From: Branchiostoma floridae
Lineage: Eukaryota > Chordata > Leptocardii > Amphioxiformes > Branchiostomatidae
Direction: 5' to 3'
Length of the DNA stretch: 64,000 nucleotides
Assembly: GCF_000003815.2 (NCBI RefSeq)
Contig: NC_049980.1
Coordinates: 13,736,379 to 13,800,378, forward strand
Shown: positions 41,563 to 54,302 of the stretch, piece by piece
Layout of the letters: each line of letters begins with the position of its first letter
How positions within the stretch are numbered: position 1 is the first letter of the stretch
The notes under the pieces: generated by a model
The model's input: the letters and a program-made list of their open reading frames with translations, nothing else
What the model was told of the DNA's origin: nothing
The model's database searches: none
Program-made: the position numbers and the translations under genes

Positions 41563-42416
41563 TGTCTAGAGAAAATGTAGATACCCAATATTTTGTGCTA
41601 TAAATTATTTTGATTTACTTTTAAGCCCTTTATTTAAATGTTTGTTGTTATAAGTTTTAGCCAGAATTCATGGGTTGTAATTATTTTCACTTTTTTTCTT
41701 GCACTGTTATGATTTCTATCAGTATTTTTTGTATATTGGTGTAGAAGTTATTTCGTTACACCAGTGGCTATAATATAATCTCCCAAGCCATCAACCAATA
41801 TGAATGATGTGGTGCATCTTTTGTAAACAATTACAGGGATTGTGGAAAAACAAAGGAACCACTGATGTTGTCTATAATTTGCGCCATATCAAGTCGTAAA
41901 GGCAGGCAACTGTATTTTTTACATTTCGATGAGAACAAGCCTATAATCAAGAAAGTGACCCTCTGATAATCAACTGTCTTACCCTACCAGTAGTCAACAG
42001 GGGTCATCAACCACTAAAATTGATGAGAAATGAGGCAAAATCAAAGATTGTTGAGACCATGTTTGATTGTATCTGCATCTGCATATATACCCCCAAATGA
42101 CCCCGCGAGGGGCAAAAGTAGGGGGGGGAGCTGAGGCTCCCGGGTTAGGGCGGGCAGGCCGCCTGCCTGGCACGGAAGTGCTCAACGTTGGGAGCGCTTA
42201 CAACCGTGCCAGGCAGGGCATTCCACTCGGGAATTGTGCGTGGGGAAAAAAGAGTGTTTGTAGATGTCGGTGCGTGAATATGTCGGTGCGTGTTGGTGCG
42301 TGCGATTGTATCTCAGCTACAGTATAATAAAATCTTACCATGACTATCATAATTGTGGTCGTCTTTAACATAGTAGGTAACTTAGGGCAGTCTTGTTCAC
42401 AATTATCAGGTGCAAG
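41563..42416. other. Convergent interval between SLC46 and the unknown gene
   Basis: Presumed 3' UTRs. At 42155-42215 a hairpin formed by TGCCTGGCACGG and CCGTGCCAGGCA encloses about 36 nt. A G-run and GTCGGTGCGTG repeats follow at 42265-42303. Confidence 0.45.
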
Positions 42417-42422
42417 TTTATT
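42417..42422 (-). terminator. AATAAA poly(A) signal of the 42.6-44.3 kb gene
   Basis: TTTATT on the + strand is AATAAA in the gene's sense, 160 bp after its stop codon. Confidence 0.5.
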
Positions 42423-42582
42423 CTCTGAGAAAATGCAATCATAACCATTATATATATGCACAATGTAGCAGCAATATCTTTGTATTCTTGATAATGACTT
42501 GTATATCTATTCAATACAGGATTCTTATTGTTTTTGATAGCACTTTTTTTAAAGCACTGATTTGTGTAGTAAAGAAATCTTG

Positions 42583-44311
42583 TCATAGAGTCGCAGGTCC
42601 TTTTTTGGCAGATCCACTCATGTACTGTCTCAGCATCTTTGCAACATCCGGCGTGGCTTGGTTATATGCCATTAAGGCTGCGACATAAGTGGTGTTTATT
42701 GTCCATTTCCCCTCACTAGCATCCCATACCACATAACCGTCCAGTGCTCTGTTGGATCCAGGCTTCAATGTCTGAGACTTTGGTCTGACAGGCCATGGGG
42801 GCATTTTGGGGGTAGATAGGTTACTGCTTCCCTTCTCCACAACTAGTGCCCCGTTTTTAACCACAGGCGCGTTTCTACATGTGACAAGAAGGCGTGGGGA
42901 TGCACAAGGTCCCTGCTGCTGAGTTTCCAGCTGTTGCGCCTCTGGAGAACTAAGATTGGCAATACCATACATCTCCGCTAGGCGGCGCTTTTCTTTTCCC
43001 ACCTGTTGATAGTTCTGTTTGCGGTGGTACTTGCGGAAAGCGCCGAACGCCGGAGAGGCCGAGAGGTAACCCCCAACAGGGGACAGGAAGACGGCCTCCG
43101 CAGAACTGGGTCTTCGGATATCTTCTGAACCTGAAATTTGAATAAAAGCAGAGATCACTAAATCGGCACTGCAAATGACGATTCAAGGGTATACTTGAAT
43201 CAAGAAACATGCACTACTTTTTATCCGATGAAATGTCAACTAATAAAAAGAGGTTCACAGTTTTATGACATTTTGCTAATTGAATTTTTTTTTAATTATT
43301 ACTGGTAATTTAGAAAAAGAAGTCGAAATTCTTACGAAGCAGAAAGGTGACAAACATTATTAAAACGTCGTTTTTACCAGTGGTTTTCTCGGTGGGTGGT
43401 TTGGCGATGAGTTTTGACCTACTAGGACCACGTCTCGGTCCTGCTCTCTGCTGATCCGGCAGTCTGTTCGTCTGTACGGTTATCTTGGACAGGCCGGTTG
43501 TGGCGGGAACTTGTAGGGTGTTCTCACTGGTGCTGGCACCGGAGACGGAGTGGGCTTTAGCGGACGTACTATTCGTTGTCATGGAGACGGCGCCCTCCTC
43601 GCTGGACGGGCTACTGTATCGTTGTCTGTTTGTTGGCATAGGAACCGACGGATCCAAGTCGGGATCGGGAGTCTCCGTCATTTCTCTTGGTGTCCTGAAA
43701 ACAGAACTTTACATATAACATCAGCTTATACTAGGGTCACGTTTTGAAACTGGCCCCGACTGGGTAGTGTGGGGGGATGAAAAGTCTGATAATACCTATG
43801 TACAAACACACAAAATGTAAAAAAAATGGCCAGGAGCATGATTTCTATGTATTTACCGATAAACATTTTATTTTTCACTCCCACAAACGAGAATACTCAA
43901 AGCTCCTGATCGTTCCTGACCATGTCCTTACCTTGTTATAGTTGACGCCGAGTCACCTACTGAGTCTCCATCCTCAGACATGACAGGACTCTCCATCAGC
44001 TCCTGTTCCCCCAGACACGTGTACTTCTGTCGGTAATCCCTCATGTATGATCCGACGTCATCGAAATGTTGAAAGACGTACTTTTCTGGAGTCGCACTGC
44101 CTTTTCTTCTGCTTAACAAATTATTTGGTTGCTTGTACTTCGTGAGTTTACCTGCCGATGTCTGTGGTTGTTTTCTCCTGGAGTGCGGGACTAGAGCCCA
44201 CCCCTGTACGACATGTGCGTCACTGCGAGCTCGGAGGTCCGAACAGAAGCACAGTACGTCTTGGGACGGCTCGGAGTCTAAGAGAACCCGCACACAAGTT
44301 GTATCCGCCAT
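42583..44311 (-). CDS. Unrecognised three-exon gene, 414 residues
   Basis: Exons in coding order: 43932-44311, 43378-43694 and 42583-43130. GT-AG junctions and phases (2, 1) all agree, giving 414 residues from MADTTCVRVLLDSEPSQDVL to the TGA at 42583-42585. An ATG 11 codons upstream (44344) is in frame and possible. There are no obvious transmembrane segments or signal peptide. The middle exon is Ser/Thr/Pro/Arg-rich and looks disordered. The ends look folded: VFQHFDDVGSYMRDYRQKY in exon 1, AFGAFRKYHRKQNYQQVGKE and LDGYVVWDASEGKWTINTTY in exon 3, the latter continuing into an Ala/Met-rich helix-like tail. I do not recognise the family. Exon structure and non-random composition make it a real gene rather than noise. 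Confidence 0.77.
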
Positions 44312-45809
44312 GTTGGGAGGGGCTTTTTCGAACTGATTGCACATTTTGAATCCCTACCCCACTGAATTCCATCCGTTTGTCGTTGTAGTTATCACATCAT
44401 CATCATCGCTAGACTGTACATGTACGTATAACACGACATTTTCTTATACGGGTTGTAGAACATCCTGCTAGCCTCGAGGCACCAGTTTTGTTGCATAGAC
44501 CTGGAAAATCAAAACAGGTGTTTTGATAACATCATCATAGCATAGCATATAAACTAGGCATGTTGGTTTATGATGACTTTACTCGCGGTATCTTGTTCTC
44601 TTTTGTCAGTTGATGATGATGCCCACTTCTTGCCCTTATGTACAAGTATCTGAAATTCCTAGGACAAAATATTTTTAGATCTGCTAAAGTACCAAGGATA
44701 GCCACCATGAGACCCAAAACATATCCATAGACAAAATATTGTCACAATCCATCCAGAAGTCTTTGATGTGATGATCCGATAAAACACAGAAACACACACA
44801 GACAAGCACTCCCCAACTATACCTTCATTTTCACTAGGTAATAATATTATATACAGGGTAAATTCATACACATTTCCTCACAAGCAGCGCCGATGATTGC
44901 CTTCCTGTCAAAATGTCAGGCACTAGCTATAGGTAAAACTGAAAATAACAAAGAGGGTCATAAGTTGCTCTTAGCAGCAGTATATAGAACAGGTTGTCAA
45001 ATCGAACAACTATTTCAGTATAAGATATTGCAACATATCACTGTAAAAACGCCAAGATCGACCATTTACAAAGTATAGGCACGTTGGAATGCACAATAAA
45101 ACCTGCCGTTTCTAGGCTGAGAAATGTTATGGCAATACTCTATTCTAATCAATCACCAGTTCAGGACCCTCTGTGTTTGTACTTTTTGCCCTTATCGTCA
45201 CACTGAGGTCACGAATAATTTCTTCGCGCGACACAGAACAATTTAGCAAACAGAATGGAAATAATCACCCTGACTAACGCTAGGCAACAAAGATCATTAG
45301 GAGACAACACCACATAGTGTACGTCGATAAAGGTTAGACATCCAAGTTATAAGACATGCCAAAAAGCAATTACTCAAGCAACTGGTTATGATTTTGGAAG
45401 CCAGACATTTCAGATAACATCCGTTTATCTTTCGTCAGTGACACTATATACTATATAGTATAGACGTAGACGAACGTCACTTGTTGCCTAAACACTTCAT
45501 CAACACATATACACAGCTTGTAGCCAAAATATGGTGAGGGTTAACATTTGCCGTGAAGAGTCTTGTTTCTCTACATGGTGGTCTTCACTGTGCGCGCGCT
45601 CAGGCGCTCATAAATTGTAAGTTTCAAGCCCCAGTCATTATGGGTGAAGGGTGGCTAGGCTAGCGGACACGAGATCGAGACTCACGCGTTCGATTCCTAG
45701 TATTCCTGACTAAACGTTGTGTCCTTGGGAAATACTATTGGGGGCCAAGTGTTGCAAAATTACTTACATATAAAGACAAGGATTTCCTCATATATAATGC
45801 ATCGATTAA
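44312..45809. other. Upstream flank of the unknown gene
   Basis: Contains the dispersed repeat at 45355-45450. Otherwise nothing recognisable. Confidence 0.4.
45355..45450 (+). repeat. Dispersed repeat, partner of 62104-62200
   Basis: TGCCAAAAAGCAATTACTCAA, then CCAGACATTTCAGATA, ATCCGTTTATC and TTCGTCAGTGACAC parallel ACGCCAAAAAATAGTTACTC, TCAGACGTTTCGGATAG, ATCCACTATC and TTCGTCAGTGACAC at 62104-62200. The second copy interrupts a P array, so it is mobile. Confidence 0.6.
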
Positions 45810-46099
45810 CACACTCATATATCTTCAGCTTTACACACACATATATATCTGGCAGGACAAACACATATATGTTCGTCTGCACACATACACATAACACATC
45901 GAAGCACACGCTCTTATATGTTTCTCTATACACATGCACATATACATGGTAGGACACACTCATATATCTTCAGCATTACACACACACATATATATGGTAG
46001 GACAAGCACATATATGTTCGTCTGCACACATACACATACACATCGAAGCACACGCTCTTATATGTTTCTCTATACTCATACACATATACATGGTAGGAC
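45810..46099 (+). repeat. Two tandem copies of a ~145-bp CA/TATA-rich unit
   Basis: The unit from CACACTCATATATCTTCAGC to CATATACATGGTAGGA occurs at 45810-45954 and 45955-46099 with about 10 differences. It continues as a decayed third copy to about 46240. It shares the CACATATAT alphabet of the P cassettes but not their spacers. Confidence 0.8.
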
Positions 46100-47018
46100 A
46101 CCAATATATATTTCAGCTTTAAAAGTACACACTCATTTGTTTCAGCTTCACACACACACTTGCGCACACAGACACACATATATATAGTATGTCACGTTCT
46201 TATATGTTTCGCTTTACACACACACACATAATTACGCACACAGACCCACTCACATATTTACATACATGATAACTCAGTCATAAATTTCTGAAAATTATTA
46301 CTGTCACAAGCTATGGTCATGATTCTTTAAAGTAGAAAGCTCTTACTAGTCGTAAAGAATTGGCGTCGGCTTAGGTCCCCTGTTTTGTTTGAGAAATTGA
46401 AGGGTAGAACTCCAGAAATGTTTGACAAATCTTCATAACTATTTGTATGTTCATAGCTTAATAAGTGATGATGGATATAAGCTCACGCTACATATGCAAA
46501 GAATGATCTACTTTGCATAATTGTGTGACTTTAGAACATGAAGAGAGTGAGATTAACTTTAATTGGAAACTTTGCAAATAAAGACATCATCTGCAAAATT
46601 GGTGTGTGCTGCAAATCATATATACGTATATGTATCATATAATTATACGTTTGGGCTGCAAACACTCCAACCGTTTGTCTTTTGTCGTCACCAATGATCA
46701 TAGAAAATATCGTCATGTTAGTCCAATGTTAAAGTATGCGGCAACGGTGTGGTGAGGACCAAGGTTAGCCTCTACCAGGCTTCGTAGATCGGTGGTCTAA
46801 ATGTAGCAATTGGACAAATAGAGTATTACTACACTAGGGGAGTCAGCCGGCCAGAACAATCATTTCCTCCGTAGGTCGCAAGCTGTTCCCTAGCCGGCTG
46901 TACTTCTCTGGCCGGTTTACCTATATTTGTTCCATCCTATGGTTTTCCGGCCAGCGACCTATGAAGTCTGGTATAGACTAGACTGTGGTACCAAACTTGC
47001 ATCAATGTTAAATGTTAA
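46100..47018. other. Left flank of the composite repeat cluster
   Basis: The stretch 46770-46870 (ACCAGGCTTCGTAGATCGG, GGTCTAAATGTAGCAATTGG, ACAAATAGAGTATTA, GGGGAGTCAGCCGGCCAG) is homologous to the ends of G segments at 48865-48925 and 52255-52345. CGTAGGTCGC and GCGACCTATG around 46875-46965 form an inverted pair. No gene. Confidence 0.55.
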
Positions 47019-47943
47019 GCGGCGTCACATATATCTGTGCTACAAAACATAGACATATGTGCGTGGTGAAGCACATATATATATGTTTTGCAGGCAGATG
47101 TATGTGTAACTGGTGCAGCACATATGTCTGCCACAGGACACAGATATATATGCGCTTCAGCACACACATATGTCTGCGTGCAAAACAGATATATATGTGT
47201 GATTCACCACACATATATGTGTGCCGTTGAAAACAGATATATATGCACTCCACTAAGCACATATGTCTGTCTTCGACGGCACACATATATGTGTGTGGTG
47301 AATCATATATATATCTGAATTTGACGGCACACATATGTGTGTATAAAGTAACACATATATCTGTTCTTTGCAGCACACATATATGTGTGGAAAGTCATAT
47401 ATAAAAAGGAGTCGAACCCAATAATCCAGGATCTAGAGTTAGCTTTTGACTAGTTTTAGAGTACAGTAGACACTTGTGATTTTGTATCTTACACTGTTCT
47501 TAATCTGTTATGTTAATTGCAATTAGCCCACGGGCAAGAACTTGCAATTAACTTGTCAATATATAAATCTCTGCTATTTTTGGAACATGGTTATGTGATT
47601 TAAAAATATATCTGATAATATACTATCACCGATATCTTCTTTAATGCACTGGCTCGCCCATCCATTCCAGCCGATTGGGAGTCGCACTACTCTCCAAGTA
47701 GAGGTTAGGCTCCAGCTGTTTTTTTAACGTTTTTTGGTCGTTTTTTATCGGACTCTCTATTTGTATCTTGTTAGGGTTTGACAACACAAGATACAATACA
47801 AATTAGAAAGCCCGATAAAAGCTATTTAAAAAAAGGTAAAAAAAAAACAGCCGGAGCCTAACCTCTGCTTGGAGAGGCCTGCAAGTTCACGGAAATATTC
47901 AACTTGCTCCTGCTAGCCTTTACTAAGGTGCCGTTTGCATATA
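47019..47943 (+). repeat. Composite unit 1: P array, L linker, H hairpin, truncated G
   Basis: P 47019-47402; unrelated insert 47403-47555 with a TTAATTGCAA/TTGCAATTAA inverted pair; L 47556-47689; H 47690-47876 (left arm CTCCAAGTAGAGGTTAGGC, right arm GCCTAACCTCTGCTTGGAG); G reduced to 67 bp. This is the outermost and most diverged P array, with several spacer substitutions. Confidence 0.85.
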
Positions 47944-48960
47944 TTATATCTGTGCTACAACACACAGATATATGTAAAGCGGCGTCACATATATCTGTGC
48001 TACAAAACATAGACATATGTGCGTGGTGAAGCACATATATATCTGTTTTGCACGCAGATATATGTGTGACGGGTGCAGTACATATATGTCTGCCACAGGA
48101 CACAGATATATATGTGCTTCCGCACACACATATGTCTGCGTGCAAAACAGATATATATGTGTAATTCACCACACATATATGTGTGCCGTTGAAAACAGAT
48201 ATATATGTGCTCCACTAAGCACATATGTCTGTCTTCGACGGCAAACATATATGTGCGTGGTGAATCACATATATATCTGTCTTTGACGGCACACATAATG
48301 TGTATAGAGTCACATATATATCTGTTCTTTACAGCACACATATATGTGTAGAAAATCATATATATTTGTAATTTTTGGAACATGTATATGTGATTTACAC
48401 ACATATATATCTGATAATATACTACTACCAATCTGTTTTTTAATGCTCTGGCTCGCCCATCCATTTCAGCCGATTGGGAGTCGCACTACTCTCCTAGCAG
48501 AGGTTAGGATCCGGCTGTTTTTAAAAACTTTTTTTCAGTCGTTTTTTATCGGGCTTTCTATTTTGTAGTGTATCTTGCAATGTTGTTAGGGTTTGACAAC
48601 ACAAGATACAATACAAAATAGAAATCCCGATAAAGATGACTAAAAAAATGTTAAAAAACAGCCCGAGCCTAACACTGCTTGGAGAGCAGAGACGCACGCG
48701 GTCGCGCTGAATCTAGGACCCAATTGTGTGTGTGGTTGTTTGTTTGTTTGTTTGTTTGTTTGTTTGTTTGTTTGTTTGAATCATTGTTTATTCATAAAAG
48801 CTCAAATCGACCTACAGGCCTGCAAGTTCGCGAGAATATTCAACTCGCTCCCGCTATCCTTTACCAGGCTCCTAGGATCGGTAATCAGTAGTCTAATAGT
48901 AGAAATTGGACAAATAGAGTTAATCTTTAGTACATTTCAGCCGATTGGGAGTCGCACTAA
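47944..48960 (+). repeat. Composite unit 2: reference copy
   Basis: P 47944-48365; L 48366-48489; H 48490-48686; G 48687-48960 with (TTTG)9 at about 48738-48777. In P, palindrome centres fall at about 48016, 48038, 48060, 48084, 48109, 48131, 48154, 48177, 48202, 48224, 48249, 48272, 48297, 48317, 48342 and 48363. The mean spacing is 23 bp, range 20-25. Cores alternate between CACATATATATCTG, CAGATATATGTG, CACATATATGTG and CACATATGTCTG. Confidence 0.9.
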
Positions 48961-49354
48961 TCTCAAGGCAGAGGTTATGCTACGGCTGTTTTTTTAAACG
49001 TTTTTTTTAGTCGTTTTTATCGGACTCTCTATTTTGTATTGTATCTTGTATTGTTAGGGTTTGACAACACAACATACAATACAAAATAGAAAGCCTGATA
49101 AAAACTATTTAAAAAAAGCTAAAAAAAACACAGCCGGAGCCTTACCTCTGCTTGGAGAGTAGAGACGCACGCGGTCGCGCTAAATCTAGGACCACACGGG
49201 GGAATTGCTTGTGTGTTTGTTTGTTTGTTTGTTTGTTTGTTTGTTTGTTTGAATCATTGTTTATTCATGAAAGCTCAATTCGGCCTGCAAGCCTGCAAGT
49301 TCACGGGAATATTCAACTTGCTCCTGCTAGCCTTTACTAAGGTGTCGTTTGCAT
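48961..49354 (+). repeat. Composite unit lacking P: H hairpin plus G only
   Basis: H 48961-49162 and G 49163-49354. The preceding G is joined directly to CCGATTGGGAGTCGCACTA, the last part of L, so the P array and most of L were deleted between units 2 and 3. Confidence 0.8.
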
Positions 49355-50387
49355 ATATTATATCTGTGCTACAGCACACAGNNNNNNNNNNNNNNNNNNN
49401 NNNNNNNNNNNNNNNNNNNNNNNNNNNNNNNNNNNNNNNNNNNNNNNNNNNNNNNNNNNNNNNNNNNNNNNNNNNNNNNNNACAAAACATAGACATATGT
49501 GCGTGGTGAAGCACATATATATCTGTTATGCACGCAGATATATGAGTGACTGGTGCAGCACATATATGTCTGCCACAGGACACAGATATATATGTGCTTC
49601 CACACACACACATGTCTGCGTGCAAAACAGATATATATGTGTCATTCACCACACATATATGTGTGCCGTTGAAAACAGATATATATGTGCTCCACTAACC
49701 ACATATGTCTGTCTTCGACGGCACACATATATGTGTGTGGTGAATCACATATATATCTGTCTTTGACGGCACACATATGTGTGTGTGCGGAAGCACATAT
49801 ATCTGTTCTTTGTATCACACATACATGTGTGGAAAATCATATATTTATATCTATCCATTATTTTTGGAACGTTTATGTGATTTCAAATATGTATCTGATA
49901 ATATACTACCATCAATCTGTTCTTTAATGCTCTGGCATCTCAATCGATTGGGAGTCGCACTTATCTGCAAGCAGAGGTTAGGCTCCGTCTGTTTTTAGAC
50001 GTTTTTTTTTGTCGTTTTTATCGGACTCTCTATTTTGTATTGTATCTTGTATTGTTAGGATTTGACAACACAAGATACTATACAAAATAGAAAGCCCGAT
50101 AAAAGCAATTTAAAAAAAAGCTAAAAAAACACACAGCCGGAGCCTAACCTCTGCTTGGAGAGTAGAGGCGCACGCTGTCGCGCTAAATCTAGGACCACAC
50201 GACGGAATTGCTTGTGTGTTTGTTTCTTTGTTTTTTTGTTTTTTGTTTTAATCATAGTTTATTCATGAAAGCTCAAATCGGCCTGCAGGCCTGCAAGTTC
50301 ACGGGAATATTCAACTTGCCCCTGTTAGCCTTTACTAAGGTGTCGTTTGCATATATTATATCTGTGCTACAACACACAGATATACAA
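49355..50387 (+). repeat. Composite unit 3
   Basis: P 49355-49850 (gap 49382-49481 inside its first sites); L 49851-49962, with a shortened CTGGCATCTCAATCGATTGG junction; H 49963-50165; G 50166-50387, whose TTTG tract has decayed to T-rich sequence. Confidence 0.85.
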
Positions 50388-50711
50388 ATAAAATCTTTAT
50401 TGACACGACAAAAGTACAGCGACTTTCGTAAGGTCTACATATATAACACTACTCACAGTACAGCTAAACAGACATATATGGATATCTATAGGTATGGATA
50501 CATTAACATAAAGGGTCTAGCATGTCATTTACACTATTGGTTCTACGGTATTAACAATTGTGGATATATTTACCTACTTTTACACAGTGAGATTTATCGC
50601 CTCCCAATATGTAGTTAAATTTATCTATCGAACAGAGAGTAGCAAAGTCTTTAGAGCAAGCGGAAAGTAATGTGAACAGCTCTGTGCGTTTATCATCATA
50701 TCGAGAACAAT
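50388..50711 (-). mobile_element. LINE-like 3'-end insertion inside a P array
   Basis: P sequence stops at CACACAGATATA and resumes at TATGTGATGCGGCGTCAC, which are contiguous in other copies. The ~324-bp insert ends on the minus strand in GTCGTGTCAATAAAGATTT, a poly(A)-signal-like LINE or SINE tail. No coding remnant was recognised. Confidence 0.6.
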
Positions 50712-51465
50712 TCTATGTGATGCGGCGTCACATATATCTGTGCTACAAAACATAGACATATGTGCGTGGTGAAGCACATATATATCTGTTTTGCACACAG
50801 ATATATGTGTATATGTGTAATTCACCACACATGTGTGTGCCGTTGTAAACAGATATATATGTGCTCCACAAAGCACATATGTCTGTCTTCGACGGCACAC
50901 AGATATGTGCGTGGTGAATCATATATATATATATCTTTGACGGCACACATAGTGTGTATAGAGTCAGATATATTATCTGTTCTTTCCAGCACACATATAT
51001 TTTTGGAGAGTCATATAAATATCTTTTATTTTTGGAACATGTGTATGTGATTTACACATATATATCTGATAATATACTACCACCAATCTGTTTTTGCTCT
51101 GGCTCGCCCATCCATTTCAGCCGATTGGGAGTCGTACTACTCTCCAAGCAGAGGTTAGGCTACGACTGTTTTTTTAACGTTTTTAAGTCGTTTTTTATCG
51201 GGTTTTCTATTTTGTATTGTATCTTGTATTGTTACGCTAAAAACAGCCTGAGCCTAACCTCTGTTTGGAGAGTAGAGACGCACGCGGTCGCGCTAAATCT
51301 TGGACCAACGGGGGAATTGTTTGTGTGTTTGTTTGTTCATTTGTTTGTTTGAACCATTGTTTATTCATGAAGTTCAAATTGGCATGCAGGCCTGCAAGTT
51401 CGCGGAAATATTTGATTCGCTCCTGCTAGCCTTTACTAGGCTTTACTAGGTATCGTTCGCATCTA
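50712..51465 (+). repeat. Composite unit 4 (internally deleted)
   Basis: P 50712-51010 lacks about four central sites: the GCACACAGATATATGTG site runs straight into TATGTGTAATTCACC. L 51011-51138. H 51139-51275 is reduced to about 137 bp by loss of the inner arms. G 51276-51465. Confidence 0.8.
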
Positions 51466-52565
51466 TCTGTGCTACATTACACAGACATATGTGCGTGGTG
51501 AAGCAAATATATATCTGTTTTGCACGCAGATATATGTGTGACTGGTGCAGCACATATATGTCTGCCATAGGAAACAGATATATATGTGCTTCAGCACACA
51601 CACATGTCTGCGAGCAAAACGGATATATATATGTGATTCACCACACATATATGTGTACCGTTGAAAACAGATATATATGTGCTCCACTAAGCACATATAT
51701 GTGTGTGGTGAATCGCATTTATATCTGTCTTTGACGGCACACACATGTGTGTATATAGTCACATATATATATATGTTCCTTGCAGCACGCATATATGTGT
51801 GGAAAGTCATATATATATTTGTTATTTTTGGAACATGTATATGTGATTTACACATATATATCTGATAATATACTACCACCAATCTTTTTTTTTAATGCTC
51901 TGGCTCGCCCATCCATTTTAGCCGATTGGGAGTCGTACTACTCTCCAAGCAAAGGTTAGGCTACGGCTGTTTTTTAAACGTTTTTTGGTCATTTTTTATC
52001 GGACTATCTATTTTGTATTGTATCTTGTATTGTTAGGGTTTGACAACAAAATACAATACAAAATAGAAAAACCGATAAAAACTATTTTTAAAAAAGCTAA
52101 AAAAAAAGTCGGAGCCTAACCTCGGGGGAATTGTTTGTGTGTTTGTTTGTTTGTTTGTTAGTTTGTTTGAACCATTGTTTATTCATGAAAGCTCACATCG
52201 GCTTGCAGGCCTGCAAGTTCGCGGGAATATTCAACTCGCTCCTGCTAGCCTTTACTAGGGCTCCCCGGATTGGTGATCGGTAGTCTAGTTGTAGAATTTA
52301 AACAAATAGAGTCAATAGTACGCTAGAGGAGTCGGCCGGCAAGAGGATTTATATCCTCAAGTCATTTTTAAAAAGAGATTAAATTCTACATGTCTGGAGC
52401 TGAAGAACAAAAACAGGTGGATAGCTAGAGCAGTTGTGGTCTAATATTCTCAAATCTTCGATTAACGTGATGGGAAAATTTTAAATCAAAATCCAGCCTG
52501 GCCTTCAGTTACGTGGTGACCTCTTATGACCTCCTTTGTTTGGCCAAACTGCTAGTAATATTTAT
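51466..52565 (+). repeat. Composite unit 5 with an extra 245-bp segment
   Basis: P 51466-51815; L 51816-51940; H 51941-52123; G 52124-52320; extra segment 52321-52565 (TCGGCCGGCAAGAGGATTTA to TTTGGCCAAACTGCTAG). The same extra segment recurs inverted at 62756-63040. Confidence 0.85.
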
Positions 52566-53257
52566 CGTTTACATATATCCGTGCTACAACACACAGATAT
52601 ATGTTATGCGGCGTCACATATATCTGTGCTACAAAACATAGACATATGTGCGTGGCGAATCACATATATATATGTTTTGCACGCAGACATGCGTGACTGG
52701 TGCAGCACATATATGTCTGCCACAGGACACAGATATATATGTGCTTCCGCACACACATATGTCTGCGTGCAGAACAGATATATATGTGTAATTCACCACA
52801 CATATATGTGTGCCGTTGAAAACAGATATATATGTGCTCCACTAAGCACATATGTCTGTCTTCGACGGCACACATATATGTGTGTGGTGAATCACATATA
52901 TATCTGTCTTTGACGGCACACATATGTGTGTATAGAGTCACATATATATCTGTTTTTTTCAGCACACATTTATGTTTGGAAAATCATATATATATCTATC
53001 TGTTATTTTTTGAACATGTTTATGTGATTTCAAATATATATATCTGATAATATACTACCACCGATCTGTTTTTTAATGCTCTGGCTCGCCCATCCATTAT
53101 AGCCGATTGCGAGTCGGACTACTCTCCAAGCAGAGGTTAGGCTCCGCTGTTTTTTAACGCTTTTCAGTCGTTTTTTATCGGACTCTCTATTTTGTATTGT
53201 ATCTTGTATTGTTAGGGTTTGACAACACAAGATACAATACAAACTAGAAAGGCCGAC
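52566..53257 (+). repeat. Composite unit 6, first part
   Basis: P 52566-52990, L 52991-53120 and the left arm plus loop of H (53121-53257). H is broken at AGAAAGGCCGA by the insertion that follows. Its right arm reappears at 54303-54328 and 58747-58797. Confidence 0.85.
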
Positions 53258-54302
53258 ATTTGCTTAGGAGCAAATACAGCATATTGCAATCCATCTTCAT
53301 CCTTGAAAAAATCCCAAAATTCAACAATTTGAAGTAATAGTACTGTGGGCACTTGTCCTACACACCTTCATGCCGAGTTTTTGGTCATTTGGTTTCATTA
53401 CAAGGGCATATATGACAAAAATATACATTTTTAGACAAAAATGGCTAAAAATCCCAAAATAACTCATTTTATAAGTGCTCTATGAAGAAAGTGTTGATGG
53501 GGTCCTGTTGTCATATGTCCAATGCACCTCTATACTAAAATTCAGGCCATTTGGTTTACATACAAGGGTAAAGGGGCCAAAAATATACATTTTTAGTCAA
53601 AAATGACTGAAAACCCCAAAATAACTAATTTCTGAAGTGATCTATGAAGAAAGTGTCAATGGGGTCCTGTGAGCATATGTTCAATGCACCTCTGTACCAA
53701 ATTTCAGGTCATTTGGTTTCTATACAAGGTCATAGGAGCAATAAATATACATTTTTAGTCAAAAATGGCCAAAAAACCTAAAATAACTCATTTTTGGAGT
53801 TAACAATGAATAAAGCGTTGATGGGGTTCTGTGGTCATATGTCAAACGCACCTATGTGCCAAATTTCAGGTCATTTGGTTTTAATACAAGGGCATAGGAG
53901 CCAACAATATACATTTTTAGTAAAAAATGGCCAAAAACCCTAAAATAACTAATTTTTGAAGTGATCTATGTAGAAAGTGTTGATGGTTTTCTGTGCTCAT
54001 ATGTCTAATGCACCTCTGTACCAAATTTCAGGTCATTAGCTTGTAATACCAGGGCACAGGGGCCCAAAATATACATATTTTGTCTAAAAATGACCAAAAC
54101 CCCTAAATATCATAAATTCTAAGGCCTCTATCAAGAAAGTGAAAAAAAACGCCTGGGGGTATTTGCTATTTCTACCACCCTGCCAAATTTCAGCTCATTT
54201 GGCCAAAAAATGAAAAAATTAATCCCATTTGAAGATTTGACACGAGAAGAGACAAAGGAAAAACAGTATATTGCATCCATACTATGTATGGATTGCAATA
54301 TA
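53258..54302. mobile_element. Insertion 1 in H: element with a 161-bp internal tandem array
   Basis: It begins with a small hairpin (ATTTGCTTAGGAGCAAAT) and TATTGCAATCCAT. It ends with the inverse ATGGATTGCAATA. Between about 53310 and 54130 a unit of about 161 bp containing CAAATTTCAGGTCATTTGG and AATATACATTTTTAG repeats five times. Flanking H sequence is duplicated: AACTAGAAAGGCCGA before and AAATAGAAAGTCCGA after, a 14-15-bp imperfect direct repeat. No coding capacity. Confidence 0.65.

Noticed and set aside
42155-42303. Hairpin TGCCTGGCACGG/CCGTGCCAGGCA as a possible RNA gene
   Set aside because: No RNA family structure recognised. Kept only as a note under the convergent interval.
47944-48365. 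CRISPR-like look of regularly spaced palindromes with distinct spacers
   Set aside because: The host is eukaryotic, cores vary, spacers are only 8-12 nt and identical in order between copies, and no Cas genes exist.
48738-48777. (TTTG)n tract as a telomere-like or coding repeat
   Set aside because: It is the tail-like (CAAA)n of a minus-strand LINE-type 3' end within each G segment.
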